DNA of 50,761 nt from an uncultured Clostridia bacterium (GTDB taxonomy: Bacteria > Bacillota > Clostridia > Christensenellales > Aristaeellaceae). Location of the stretch: assembly GCA_947565865.1 (NCBI GenBank), contig CANOHT010000022.1:1-50761 (forward strand), read 5' to 3'. The notes under the pieces are model-generated. The model did not search any database and was not told where the DNA came from. It was given only the letters and a program-made list of their open reading frames with translations. Numbering within the stretch: position 1 is the first letter of the stretch; every line of letters begins with the position of its first letter. A program made the position numbers and the translations under genes. Shown here in pieces: positions 8,221 through 16,348 of the stretch.

Positions 8221-8985
8221 TTATGATTTGATGGCCGTGAAGAATAGCCGCCGGAATCCGAGAACCACCTGGCCGTCCCGGGTCAGCGGATACAAGGCCT
8301 TGCTGTCCCGGACGATCTCGCTCTCCAGCAGCGCGCCCCGCTCCGGCCCCAGCCGGTCAAGATACGGACGCAGCCGGGAGCCCTTCATCCAATCCACCAG
8401 GGCCTCATGGCCGGGAAGAATGTGGTAATACTTCGTCTCCCACAGGTCAAAGGAGGCGGCGTGTTCCGCGAGAATGTCCATGTAGGCTGCCGGCGTCAGT
8501 GTGGCGTTAGACTGCGGAGCGGCGTCCTCCAAGGCCCATTGCGGTCGGGCCAGGATCTCGTCCATCAGCCGGTACAGCGGCTCCTCGCCGTTCATGGGCA
8601 TCTGCACAGCCAGCAGACCGCCCGGATTCAGCCGCGCCATCAGCGCGGGAAGCAGCGCCGCATGGTCGGGAACCCATTGCAGGCAGGCGTTGGAGAAGAG
8701 CAGATCGTAGGCTCCCGTCAGCGCCCGGGCGTCACATTGCCGAAAGCACAGCTCCGGATGAGCCGCGACCGCCTTTCGCAGCATGTCCGGAGAGGTGTCC
8801 ACGCCGAGAATGTCAGCCTGGGGAAAGAAGCGCTTCAATACGGCGGTGCTGTTTCCGGGGCCGCAGCCGATGTCCACAGCGGTCTGGGGGCGGCACAGAG
8901 CGGCGGCGCACCGGGCAAGATCCACCGCGGGCCGGGTGCGCTGCTCCTTGAAACGCAGGTACTGGGCGGCATTCCAGTCCGACAT
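8221..8985 (-). CDS. tam: Class I SAM methyltransferase, trans-aconitate 2-methyltransferase-like
   Basis: 254 residues. DIGCGPGNST (38-47) is the SAM-binding motif, and the N-terminal pattern WNAAQYLRFKEQRTRPAVDL matches Tam-type enzymes, which methylate trans-aconitate, an inhibitor formed from cis-aconitate. The start at 8985 is preferred because AAGGAGG lies nine bases upstream; an ATG at 8994 touches the ribosome site. It begins 17 bases after the threonine aldolase stop, so the two are probably cotranscribed. The substrate is inferred from family resemblance. Confidence 0.8.
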   Translation of the reverse strand: MSDWNAAQYLRFKEQRTRPAVDLARCAAALCRPQTAVDIGCGPGNSTAVLKRFFPQADILGVDTSPDMLRKAVAAHPELCFRQCDARALTGAYDLLFSNACLQWVPDHAALLPALMARLNPGGLLAVQMPMNGEEPLYRLMDEILARPQWALEDAAPQSNATLTPAAYMDILAEHAASFDLWETKYYHILPGHEALVDWMKGSRLRPYLDRLGPERGALLESEIVRDSKALYPLTRDGQVVLGFRRLFFTAIKS

Positions 8986-9002
8986 GGTGGGCATCCTCCT
9001 TC

Positions 9003-10028
9003 TCACAGCTTTTCGATGGCCTCAATCAGCCGATCCACATGCTCATCCGGGGTGGCCCATGAGGTACAGATGCGCACGGCGGCGCTGGCTTCATCCACCC
9101 GATCCCACACGGAGAGGGTGAAGTCATCCTCCAGGGCTTCCAGCTGATCGTCGGTCAGGATGGGGAAAAGCTGATTGGTGGAGGAATCGGCATAGAGGGG
9201 CAGGCCCTTTTCCATGAGGGCGGTGCGGATGCGCATGGCTTGGGCCACGGCCTTCCGGCCCAGCTCGAAATACAGGCCGCCTTCCATCAGCGCGTTAAAC
9301 TGCACACCCAGCAACCAGCCTTTGGCCAGCATGCCGCCCCGCTGCTTCATCACATAGCGGAAGCGGGGCTTCAGCTCGGGATTGGTGATAACCACCGCCT
9401 CCCCGAAAAGCGCGCCCATCTTGGTGCCCCCCACGGTGAACACATCCGAATAGCGGGCGATGTCCTCCGGCGACACGTCCCCGATGGGCGATGCCAGGGC
9501 ATAGCCCAACCGGGCGCCGTCAATGAACAGGTACAGCCCGTGCTGGCGGCAGGTGTAGTACAAATCCTTCAGCTGGGCCAGGTTATAGACGGTTCCCAGC
9601 TCCGTGGACATGGAGATATAGACCATCCCCGGCTTGACGGTATGCTCATCGTCCGCCTGAAGCGCCGCGGCCACGCTGACCTGGCTGGCAGTGATGATGC
9701 CGTCCCGGCTGGGCAGCACCAGGCATTTGTGTCCGCTGGATTCCACAGCCCCGGTCTCATGGGTGTTGATGTGCCCCGTATCGGCGCAGTACACGCCCTC
9801 ATAGGGCCGCAGGGCGGCGGCGATCACGGTGGTGTTGGCCTGGGTGCCGCCGGTGAGAAAATGTACGGCTGCATCCCCGCAGGAGAATGCCTGACGGAGC
9901 TTCGCGGCGGCCCCTTCGCATTCCTCATCCATGCCGTAGCCCACATGCTGGGTCAGGTTTACGTCGTTCAGGCGCTTGAGGATCGAAGGATGACAGCCCT
10001 CCAGATAATCGCAGGTAAAAGAAATCAT
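9003..10028 (-). CDS. ltaE: Low-specificity L-threonine aldolase (PLP-dependent)
   Basis: A 341-residue fold-type I PLP enzyme of the beta-eliminating lyase/threonine aldolase family, expected to split threonine or allo-threonine into glycine and acetaldehyde. Visible are GGTQAN (60-65), FIDGARLG (168-175, D170 binding the pyridine nitrogen) and the PLP lysine K203 in GGTKMGALFGE. The start at 10028 follows AAGGAGG; the open frame upstream to 10154 is not protein-like. Confidence 0.9.
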   Translation of the reverse strand: MISFTCDYLEGCHPSILKRLNDVNLTQHVGYGMDEECEGAAAKLRQAFSCGDAAVHFLTGGTQANTTVIAAALRPYEGVYCADTGHINTHETGAVESSGHKCLVLPSRDGIITASQVSVAAALQADDEHTVKPGMVYISMSTELGTVYNLAQLKDLYYTCRQHGLYLFIDGARLGYALASPIGDVSPEDIARYSDVFTVGGTKMGALFGEAVVITNPELKPRFRYVMKQRGGMLAKGWLLGVQFNALMEGGLYFELGRKAVAQAMRIRTALMEKGLPLYADSSTNQLFPILTDDQLEALEDDFTLSVWDRVDEASAAVRICTSWATPDEHVDRLIEAIEKL

Positions 10029-10189
10029 AGCACGCCTCCTTGCTTGGCTGAAAGCGCGGGGCTTTTCCCCGGGCACATACGCTTTTATTATAGCGAATCC
10101 TGCCGGAGCCGTCAACAGATAGACGAAAACGTCGGACGCCCCATTCAGCTCCACAAAGCTTCTTTATATAAATCCCGCCCCGTCACCCC

Positions 10190-10218
10190 TTGCAATCCTG
10201 GAAACTCTATGCTATAAT
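10190..10218 (+). promoter_or_regulatory. Promoter of rpsB
   Basis: -35 TTGCAA (10190-10195) and perfect -10 TATAAT (10213-10218), spacer 17, giving a leader of roughly 95 bases. Confidence 0.8.
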
Positions 10219-10238
10219 CTATCCGATTACGCACCTTT

Positions 10239-10292
10239 GCTCTGCGGCGCCTTGTGCTGCATACGCAGTGGCTTCGCCGCGAAGGAGCAGAG
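10239..10292 (+). promoter_or_regulatory. Structured leader of rpsB, possible autoregulatory RNA
   Basis: Within the rpsB 5' leader, CTCTGC (10240-10245) can pair with GCAGAG (10287-10292) and GGCG (10246-10249) with CGCC (10275-10278), forming a long helix that ends 11 bases before the AAGGAGG site (10304-10310). Ribosomal protein leaders often act as repressor sites; this role is inferred from position only. Confidence 0.35.
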
Positions 10293-10318
10293 GGTGGAAA
10301 AACAAGGAGGAAACCAAA

Positions 10319-11056
10319 ATGGCAGTTATTTCCATGAAGCAGCTCCTGGAAGCGGGCGTACACTTCGGTCATCAGACCCGCCGCTGGAACCCCAAGATGG
10401 CTCAGTACATCTTCACCGAGCGCAACGGCATCTACATCATCGACCTGCAGAAGACCGTGAAGAAGGTCGACGAAGCCTATGCCTTCGTCCGCGACGTGGC
10501 CATGGAGGGCAAGAGCATCCTGTTCGTGGGTACCAAAAAGCAGGCTCAGGAGTCCATTGAGTCCGAGGCCAAGCGCTGCAACATGTACTATGTCAACAAC
10601 CGCTGGCTGGGCGGCATGCTGACCAACTTCCGCACCATCCAGACCCGCATCAAGCGCCTGAATGATATCGACCGCATGGAGCAGAACGGCCAGTTCGACG
10701 TGCTGCCCAAGAAGGAAGTCATCAAGCTGAAGGCCGAGCGGGAAAAGCTGGAGGCCAACCTGGGCGGCATCCGCGAGATGAAGAAGCTGCCCGGCGCCCT
10801 GTTCGTGGTGGATCCCCGCAAGGAGCACATCGCCGTGACCGAGGCCCGCATCCTGGGCATCCCGATTGTGGGCATTGTGGACACCAACTGCGATCCTGAT
10901 GAGATCGACTATGTGATCCCCGGCAACGATGACGCCATCCGCGCCGTGAAGCTGATCGCCGGCAAGATGGCCGACGCCGTGCTGGAAGGCAAGCAGGGCG
11001 AGCAGGAGGCCGACATCGCGGAGGCCCCCAAGGCTGAGGAGACCGTGGAGGCGTAA
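10319..11056 (+). CDS. rpsB: 30S ribosomal protein S2
   Basis: 245 residues of ribosomal protein S2, from MAVISMKQLLEAGVHFGHQT to an acidic tail. Conserved segments include TRRWNPKM and NRWLGGMLTNF. The start is set by AAGGAGG at 10304-10310, eight bases upstream; the open frame extending back to 10190 covers the promoter. It heads the rpsB-tsf pair. Confidence 0.98.
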   Translation: MAVISMKQLLEAGVHFGHQTRRWNPKMAQYIFTERNGIYIIDLQKTVKKVDEAYAFVRDVAMEGKSILFVGTKKQAQESIESEAKRCNMYYVNNRWLGGMLTNFRTIQTRIKRLNDIDRMEQNGQFDVLPKKEVIKLKAEREKLEANLGGIREMKKLPGALFVVDPRKEHIAVTEARILGIPIVGIVDTNCDPDEIDYVIPGNDDAIRAVKLIAGKMADAVLEGKQGEQEADIAEAPKAEETVEA

Positions 11057-11131
11057 GGCTTCCCGCTCCTTCGGCATCCAAGCAGGGATGCGTATCAAAG
11101 GTAGAAACATTCATGAAAGGGTGAATAACCA

Positions 11132-12061
11132 ATGGCAGCTGTTACTTCTGCAATGGTGAAGGAACTGCGCGAGCGCACCAACGCTGGCATGATGGACTGC
11201 AAGAAGGCCCTGATGGCTTCCGACGGCGATATGGATAAGGCCATCGACTGGCTCCGTGAGAAGGGACTGGCTCAGGCCGCCAAGAAGGCCAGCCGCATTG
11301 CCGCCGAAGGCGTTGTGACCCAGTACGTCACGCCTTGCGGCTGCACCGGCGTGATCGCCGAGGTCAACTGCGAGACGGACTTCGTCGCCAAGACCGACAA
11401 CTTCCAGAATTTTGCCAACAACGTGGCCAAGCACATCGCCATGGCCAATCCCGCCGACCTGGATGAGCTGATGAACCAGAAATTCGTGGATGATGAGACC
11501 AAGACCATCTCCGACCTAGTCAGCGAGGCCACCGTGGCCATCGGCGAGAAGATTTCCGTGCGCCGCTTCGCCCGCTATCAGACCGAGGGCGTCGTGTCCA
11601 CCTACATCCACATGGGCGGCAAGGTCGGCGTCATGGTCGAGGTTGCCACCGACGAGAAGGGCAAGGACAGCGACGAGGTCAAGGCTTTCGCCCATGACCT
11701 GGCCCTGCAGATCGCCGCGGCCAAGCCCGAAGCCGTCCGCCGCGAGGAAGTGGACACCACCAAGCTGGAGAAGGAAAAGGAAATCCAGCGCGCCAAGGCC
11801 CTGGAGGCCGGCAAGCCCGAGAAGATCGTCGACCGCATTGTCGAGGGTCAGATCGAGAAGTATTACAAGGAAGTCTGCCTGCTGGATCAGCAGTTCGTCA
11901 AGGATGGCGACAAGACCATCAAGGGCCTGATGGCCGAGGTGGCCAAGTCCGCCGGCTGTACGCTGGACATCGTGCGCTATGCTCGCTTTGAGCGCGGCGA
12001 GGGCATCGAAAAGCGCAAGGACGACCTGGCTGCTGAAGTGGCCGCCATGCAGAAGGCGTAA
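11132..12061 (+). CDS. tsf: Elongation factor Ts
   Basis: 309-residue guanine nucleotide exchange factor for EF-Tu. The N-terminal UBA-like region with ERTNAGMMDCKKAL is diagnostic, followed by the dimerization domains (CETDFVAKTDNF). The ribosome site is weak (AAGGGTG). It follows rpsB by 75 bases and ends at a strong terminator. Confidence 0.98.
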   Translation: MAAVTSAMVKELRERTNAGMMDCKKALMASDGDMDKAIDWLREKGLAQAAKKASRIAAEGVVTQYVTPCGCTGVIAEVNCETDFVAKTDNFQNFANNVAKHIAMANPADLDELMNQKFVDDETKTISDLVSEATVAIGEKISVRRFARYQTEGVVSTYIHMGGKVGVMVEVATDEKGKDSDEVKAFAHDLALQIAAAKPEAVRREEVDTTKLEKEKEIQRAKALEAGKPEKIVDRIVEGQIEKYYKEVCLLDQQFVKDGDKTIKGLMAEVAKSAGCTLDIVRYARFERGEGIEKRKDDLAAEVAAMQKA

Positions 12062-12078
12062 TTCTATAACAAATCTTT

Positions 12079-12114
12079 CGGGGAACTGCATGATGGATGC
12101 GGTTCCCCGTTTTT
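12079..12114 (+). terminator. Rho-independent terminator after tsf
   Basis: CGGGGAAC plus GCA (12079-12090) pairs with TGC plus GTTCCCCG (12098-12109), followed by TTTTT. Confidence 0.85.
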
Positions 12115-12133
12115 AGGAAGGAGCCAAAGCGGC

Positions 12134-12496
12134 ATGAAATACCCGTGGCTTGACGAATACCTGCTGAGCAAAAAGGGCGTCGCCAAGGATTTGAAGACAG
12201 AGTGGAACTGGATTCGCTACCAGGTGGGGGAAAAGCTCTTCGCCGCCGTGTGTTTGGACGGGGAGAACAAGCCCTATTACATTACCCTCAAGCTGGAGCC
12301 CGCCGAGGGCGAATTCCTTCGCGGACAGTATGAGGACATCCTCCCCGGCTACTACATGAACAAGCAGCACTGGAACTCCATCCGGCCCGATGGCGCGGTG
12401 CCGGACGACCTGCTGCGTACGCTCTTGGATAAATCCTATCAGCTGGTGCTGGAGGCCCTGCCCAAGAAGCGTCAGTCGGAGATTCTGGAGGCATAA
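12134..12496 (+). CDS. MmcQ/YjbR family protein
   Basis: 120 residues. The pattern resembles the MmcQ/YjbR family (CyaY-like fold, sometimes called DNA-binding): W-R-Y-Q-V near residue 25-32, then YYITLKLEP, ILPGYYMNKQHWNSI and a C-terminal helix with LLDKSYQLV. Its function is unknown. It sits between the tsf terminator and pyrH, so it probably has its own promoter or depends on read-through. Confidence 0.8.
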   Translation: MKYPWLDEYLLSKKGVAKDLKTEWNWIRYQVGEKLFAAVCLDGENKPYYITLKLEPAEGEFLRGQYEDILPGYYMNKQHWNSIRPDGAVPDDLLRTLLDKSYQLVLEALPKKRQSEILEA

Positions 12497-12605
12497 GCTT
12501 CCGTCAAAAAGCTCAGACAGACGCCGGAGCGCTCTCAGCCTCTCCATCGCCGCGAGAAGGGCACCGCCGCTTCGGCAACTCACAACCATGAAGGAGGAAG
12601 ATACC

Positions 12606-13316
12606 ATGGCCGCTTATCATCGGGTACTGCTCAAGCTCTCCGGCGAGGCGCTGGGCTCCGAGGGCAATCTGTTTGACTTTGATAAGGTTCGCCGCGCAGC
12701 AAAGGTTATCCGGGAGATGCGCGGCCTGGGTGTGGAAATCGGCATCGTCATCGGCGCGGGCAACATCTGGCGCGGCCGTCAGGGGCCCGCCGCTCACATG
12801 GACGCCGTCACCGCGGATCACATGGGCATGCTGGGCACGGTCATCAACTGTCTGTGCGTGGCGGACGCCCTGCGTCAGGCCGGGCTGGACGCCGTGGTAC
12901 AGTCCGCCGTGGATATGCACCGCTTCTGTGAGCCCTTCAACGTCATGTCAGCCCGCCGTCATCTGGCGGAGGGCCGGGTGGTGCTGTTTGCTGCCGGCTC
13001 AGGCAGTCCCTTCTTCTCGACGGATACCGCCGTAGCCCTGCGCGCCATTGAGCTGCAGGTGGACGCCATTCTGATGGCCAAGAACATTGACGGCGTTTAC
13101 ACCGCCGATCCCTCGAAGGACCCCTCCGCCACCCTCATCAAGGACATTACCTACCGGGAAGCCCTGCAAAAGGGGCTGAAGGTCATGGACGCCGCCGCCT
13201 TCGCCCTGTGCGCGGAAAACGCCGTGCCCATGGTGCGTGTCTTCGGCCTGAACGAGCCGGAAAACCTGGTCAGGGTACTGGAGGGCAGCGACATGGGCAC
13301 CTTCGTTCACCCCTGA
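12606..13316 (+). CDS. pyrH: UMP kinase
   Basis: 236-residue bacterial UMP kinase of the amino acid kinase fold, making UDP from UMP and ATP. It begins MAAYHRVLLKLSGEALG and contains GAGNIWRG, the DHMGMLGTVINCL region and FFSTDTAVALRAIEL. The start follows AAGGAGG at 12591-12597. Confidence 0.97.
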   Translation: MAAYHRVLLKLSGEALGSEGNLFDFDKVRRAAKVIREMRGLGVEIGIVIGAGNIWRGRQGPAAHMDAVTADHMGMLGTVINCLCVADALRQAGLDAVVQSAVDMHRFCEPFNVMSARRHLAEGRVVLFAAGSGSPFFSTDTAVALRAIELQVDAILMAKNIDGVYTADPSKDPSATLIKDITYREALQKGLKVMDAAAFALCAENAVPMVRVFGLNEPENLVRVLEGSDMGTFVHP

Positions 13317-13579
13317 CGGGCGCGTCGGCGAAGTGGCTTCACCGCTTTTCCGAGTACTGGTCGCTTGTGTAAGGAAGCTTTTTCTGGCGAAAAAGCGTGA
13401 AAAACACCGCCCTGAAGGGGCTTGCCGGTTTTCGATTTTCATTCTGCCGACGGCGAGTTAACCGCCCCCTTCCAAGTTTGATTGTCGGCCGATCGTTCAT
13501 ACCCGATCAGTTCATGCTGTTCATCTTCGGTTAACAAAACTGTGCTATGCTTCCCTTTGCAGAAAAACCCGTGACCCCC
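13317..13579. other. Intergenic stretch between pyrH and frr
   Basis: About 260 bases without a gene. It contains T-rich and GAAAAA-rich short inverted segments and, at about 13447, the string GCCGACGGCGAG that recurs in the gaps at about 16230 and 38358. No clear terminator with a T-run was found. Confidence 0.4.
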
Positions 13580-13608
13580 TTGCGAATCAGCGCAAAACCG
13601 TTTACAAT
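13580..13608 (+). promoter_or_regulatory. Promoter of frr
   Basis: -35 TTGCGA (13580-13585) and -10 TACAAT (13603-13608), spacer 17, 40 bases before the frr start. Confidence 0.7.
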
Positions 13609-13647
13609 AGAGATAACGCCATCATCCGCATTCAAGGAGGTTTGACC

Positions 13648-14208
13648 ATGACCGTGAAGGAGATTCTGGACACTGCCAAGGAAAAAATGAGCAAAAGCTG
13701 CGCCGTTTACGAGCGCGATATGCAGTCCCTGCGCGCGGGCCGCGCCAATCCCCGCCTGCTGGACCGCATCACGGTGGATTATTACGGTACGCCCACGCCC
13801 CTGAACCAGGTGGGCAATATTTCCTCGCCCGAACCCCGGATGCTGGTCATTGCCCCCTGGGAGGTTTCTCTCATCAAGCCCATTGAGAAGGCCATCCAGA
13901 TGAGCGACCTGGGGCTGAATCCCTCCAACGACGGCAAGATCATCCGTCTGATTTTCCCCGAGCTGAACGAGGAGCGCCGCAAGGAGCTGACCAAGGTGGC
14001 CCGCAAAGGCTGCGAGGAAACCAAGGTCGCCATCCGCGCCATCCGCCGGGACGCCATCGAACAGGTGAAGAAGCTCAAGAAGGACGCCCTGATTACCGAG
14101 GATGACCAGCGCAAGGCCGAGGAAGACGCCCAGAAGATCACCGACAAAGCCATCAAGGACGTGGACGCCCTGTGCGCCGCCAAGGAAAAGGAGATCATGG
14201 AGCTGTGA
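13648..14208 (+). CDS. frr: Ribosome recycling factor
   Basis: 186 residues, normal length. It splits the post-termination ribosome together with EF-G. LRAGRANPRLLDRITVDYYG, NPSNDGKIIRL and the coiled-coil arm are present. The ATG at 13648 follows AAGGAGG (13634-13640) by seven bases; an in-frame TTG at 13642 is too close. Confidence 0.98.
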   Translation: MTVKEILDTAKEKMSKSCAVYERDMQSLRAGRANPRLLDRITVDYYGTPTPLNQVGNISSPEPRMLVIAPWEVSLIKPIEKAIQMSDLGLNPSNDGKIIRLIFPELNEERRKELTKVARKGCEETKVAIRAIRRDAIEQVKKLKKDALITEDDQRKAEEDAQKITDKAIKDVDALCAAKEKEIMEL

Positions 14209-14402
14209 CATTCTCCATGGACGCCCTGCTGGGTATGCGCCTGGAGGACGCGCAGGCTGTGCTGCGCGAACAAGGCGTCAGCGTCAGGGTGGTTTATACC
14301 GCCGCCCCCCGCGCAGCCCGTGAGGGCGGTACGCTTCGCGTCATACGCGTACGGGAGGGCGAGGTAACCGTCAGCGCCTTCCAGGATCAAATCAAAGAAT
14401 AA
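14205..14402 (+). CDS. Small protein with a single PASTA-like domain
   Basis: 65 residues if translation begins at the GTG (14205) that overlaps the frr stop as GTGA, with AAGGAG 11 bases upstream; an ATG at 14217 is the alternative. The pattern GMRLEDAQAVLREQGVSV resembles the start of a PASTA domain, best known from penicillin-binding proteins and Ser/Thr kinases that sense muropeptides or lipid II. There is no signal peptide or membrane segment. The position between frr and uppS, with translational coupling, supports a real gene. Function unknown. Confidence 0.6.
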   Translation: MTFSMDALLGMRLEDAQAVLREQGVSVRVVYTAAPRAAREGGTLRVIRVREGEVTVSAFQDQIKE

Positions 14403-14506
14403 CAGACGGATGCGTGGGTTCCCCGCAGGGAGGAGCTTGCGCATTTGTCTCTATTGCTCGGGGATGAAGGGGCCGTCGCCGGCCTTTCAGGAGGAGGGAA
14501 ATCGTT

Positions 14507-15259
14507 ATGAAGCTTCTGTCCAAGCGCGGAGCCGCGGCAAAGACCGCCGCTGACTTCGCCAAGCTGCCCCGGCATGTAGCCATCATCATGGACGGCAACG
14601 GTCGGTGGGCCAAGAAGCACAAGCTGAGCGTGGCCCTGGGGCACCGCCAGGGGGTGGAAACCCTCCGGGAGGTCATCCGCCATACGGATGATCTGGGCAT
14701 CGGCGCACTGACGATTTACGCCTTCTCCACCGAAAACTGGAACCGCTCGCCGGAGGAGGTCGCGGCGCTGATGCAGCTGATCCTGGACTTCTTCGCTTCG
14801 GAGATCGACGAGCTGGACGCCAAAAACGTCCGCATCCTGATCCTGGGCGACAAGCTGGGCCTGCCGGGAAAGCAGCGCGCCGTGCTGACGGAGGCGGAGG
14901 ATCGCACCTGCAAGAACACGGGGCTCCGGCTGAACATTTGTCTCAACTACGGCGGACGGGCTGAGATCGCCCGGGCGGCCCGGGAGCTGGCGCTACTGGT
15001 ACGCAGCGGACAGATGGTTCCCGAGGAAATCGACGAGGAGGCCGTTGCCTGCCACCTATACACCAAGGGGCAGCCGGATGTGGATTTGCTGATCCGTACC
15101 AGCGGCGAGATGCGGCTGAGCAATTTCCTGCTTTACCAGTGCGCCTACGCGGAATTCCTTTTCCCCAAGGTACTCTGGCCGGACTTCACCGTGGCGGACT
15201 ATGACGAGGCCCTCACGGCATACGGCGGACGAGAGCGGCGCTTCGGCCGACGGCTGTAA
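14507..15259 (+). CDS. uppS: Undecaprenyl diphosphate synthase
   Basis: 250-residue cis-prenyltransferase making the C55 lipid carrier for cell wall synthesis. The catalytic aspartate is D29 in IIMDGNGRWAKK, with ALGHRQGVE and FSTENWNRS following. Start follows an AGGAGGAG site. First of the lipid group uppS-cdsA-dxr-rseP-ispG. Confidence 0.97.
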   Translation: MKLLSKRGAAAKTAADFAKLPRHVAIIMDGNGRWAKKHKLSVALGHRQGVETLREVIRHTDDLGIGALTIYAFSTENWNRSPEEVAALMQLILDFFASEIDELDAKNVRILILGDKLGLPGKQRAVLTEAEDRTCKNTGLRLNICLNYGGRAEIARAARELALLVRSGQMVPEEIDEEAVACHLYTKGQPDVDLLIRTSGEMRLSNFLLYQCAYAEFLFPKVLWPDFTVADYDEALTAYGGRERRFGRRL

Positions 15260-15279
15260 AGCGGCGCAAGGAGGTTAAC

Positions 15280-16104
15280 ATGAGCAAGCTGAAGCAAAGG
15301 CTGATAACAGGGGCGCTGCTGAGCGCTCTGGCCATCGTGCTGCTGATGGCCGGCGGCGCGGTGATGGCGGTAGCGGCGCTGCTGTTTGTATGCGTAGCCA
15401 TGCACGAGGAGTATCATGCCCTGACCATCGCGGGCAACCGCCCCGTGGCCTGGCCCACCTGGGTCGGCATCGTCCTGAGCGTTCCGCTGTCCGTATGGCT
15501 GGGTACCGCGGTGCTGATTCCCCTGCTGATGCTGGTGTTCCTGGTCACGCTGGTGTGCGTGGTCTTCCGGGAGGAACCCCGGCTGGAGGACGCGCTGCTG
15601 AGCATCATGCCCATGTTTACCGTGATGCTTCCCGGCCTGTGCGTGGTTGCCCTGGCCATGGTGCAGCCCAAGGAGCTGCAGGTGACGCTGCTTTTCCTTG
15701 CCCTGGCCATCCCCTGCATCGGGGATACCTTCGCCTTCGTGGTGGGCAGCACCGTCGGCGGGCCAAAGCTTTGTCCCGCCGTCAGCCCCAACAAGACGGT
15801 TTCCGGGGCCATTGCAGGACTGGCGGGCAGTTTGCTGACGGCCCTGGGCATCGGGCTGGCCTCCTTCCTGCTGTGCGACGAAGCGGTGCGTATGCTCCTG
15901 CCCGCCTGGTGGCAGTATATTTTCATGGGCTTGCTGGGAGGCGCGGCCGGACAGATGGGCGATCTTTTCGCCTCCCTGGTGAAGCGGCATTGCGGCCTGA
16001 AGGATTTCTCCAACCTCTTCCCCGGCCACGGCGGCATGCTGGATCGCATTGACAGCATCCTGTTTTCTTCCATGGTCATTTTCTGCTTTCTGCTGATGAT
16101 TTGA
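15280..16104 (+). CDS. cdsA: Phosphatidate cytidylyltransferase
   Basis: 274-residue polytopic membrane enzyme making CDP-diacylglycerol from phosphatidate and CTP. About eight hydrophobic segments and the family signature VKRHCGLKDF, FPGHGGMLDRIDS near the C-terminus are visible. It starts 20 bases after uppS with AAGGAGG. Confidence 0.96.
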   Translation: MSKLKQRLITGALLSALAIVLLMAGGAVMAVAALLFVCVAMHEEYHALTIAGNRPVAWPTWVGIVLSVPLSVWLGTAVLIPLLMLVFLVTLVCVVFREEPRLEDALLSIMPMFTVMLPGLCVVALAMVQPKELQVTLLFLALAIPCIGDTFAFVVGSTVGGPKLCPAVSPNKTVSGAIAGLAGSLLTALGIGLASFLLCDEAVRMLLPAWWQYIFMGLLGGAAGQMGDLFASLVKRHCGLKDFSNLFPGHGGMLDRIDSILFSSMVIFCFLLMI

Positions 16105-16266
16105 TATGTCGATAAAGCGGCATGGCCACGCTGCCGCGAAATGCTGAGGAATGTTTTTCCGCAAATCAAAGTTTTGCGCGAAAAGCTCCCCGCCCGACCG
16201 GCAAAGCCGGTTGATACGAATAAATCGGCCGACGGCGAGCAAAGCGGCCGACCACGCGCCTTGATC

Positions 16267-16300
16267 ACCCGCCCTGCACTTTGCGGGGACGGGTATTTTC
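16267..16300 (+). terminator. Possible terminator between cdsA and dxr
   Basis: ACCCG-CCCTGCA can pair with TGCGGGG-A-CGGGT with one bulge, followed by ATTTTC. It lies in a 244-base gap (16105-16348) that otherwise holds no gene; weak T-run. Confidence 0.4.
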
Positions 16301-16348
16301 CTTCACGGATGAACATATTTTCCGAAGCAAGCGGGAGGTCACGCGCCT

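Noticed and set aside
10029..10154. Upstream extension of the threonine aldolase frame
   Set aside because: The family N-terminus begins at the ATG at 10028 after AAGGAGG; the extension is not conserved-looking.
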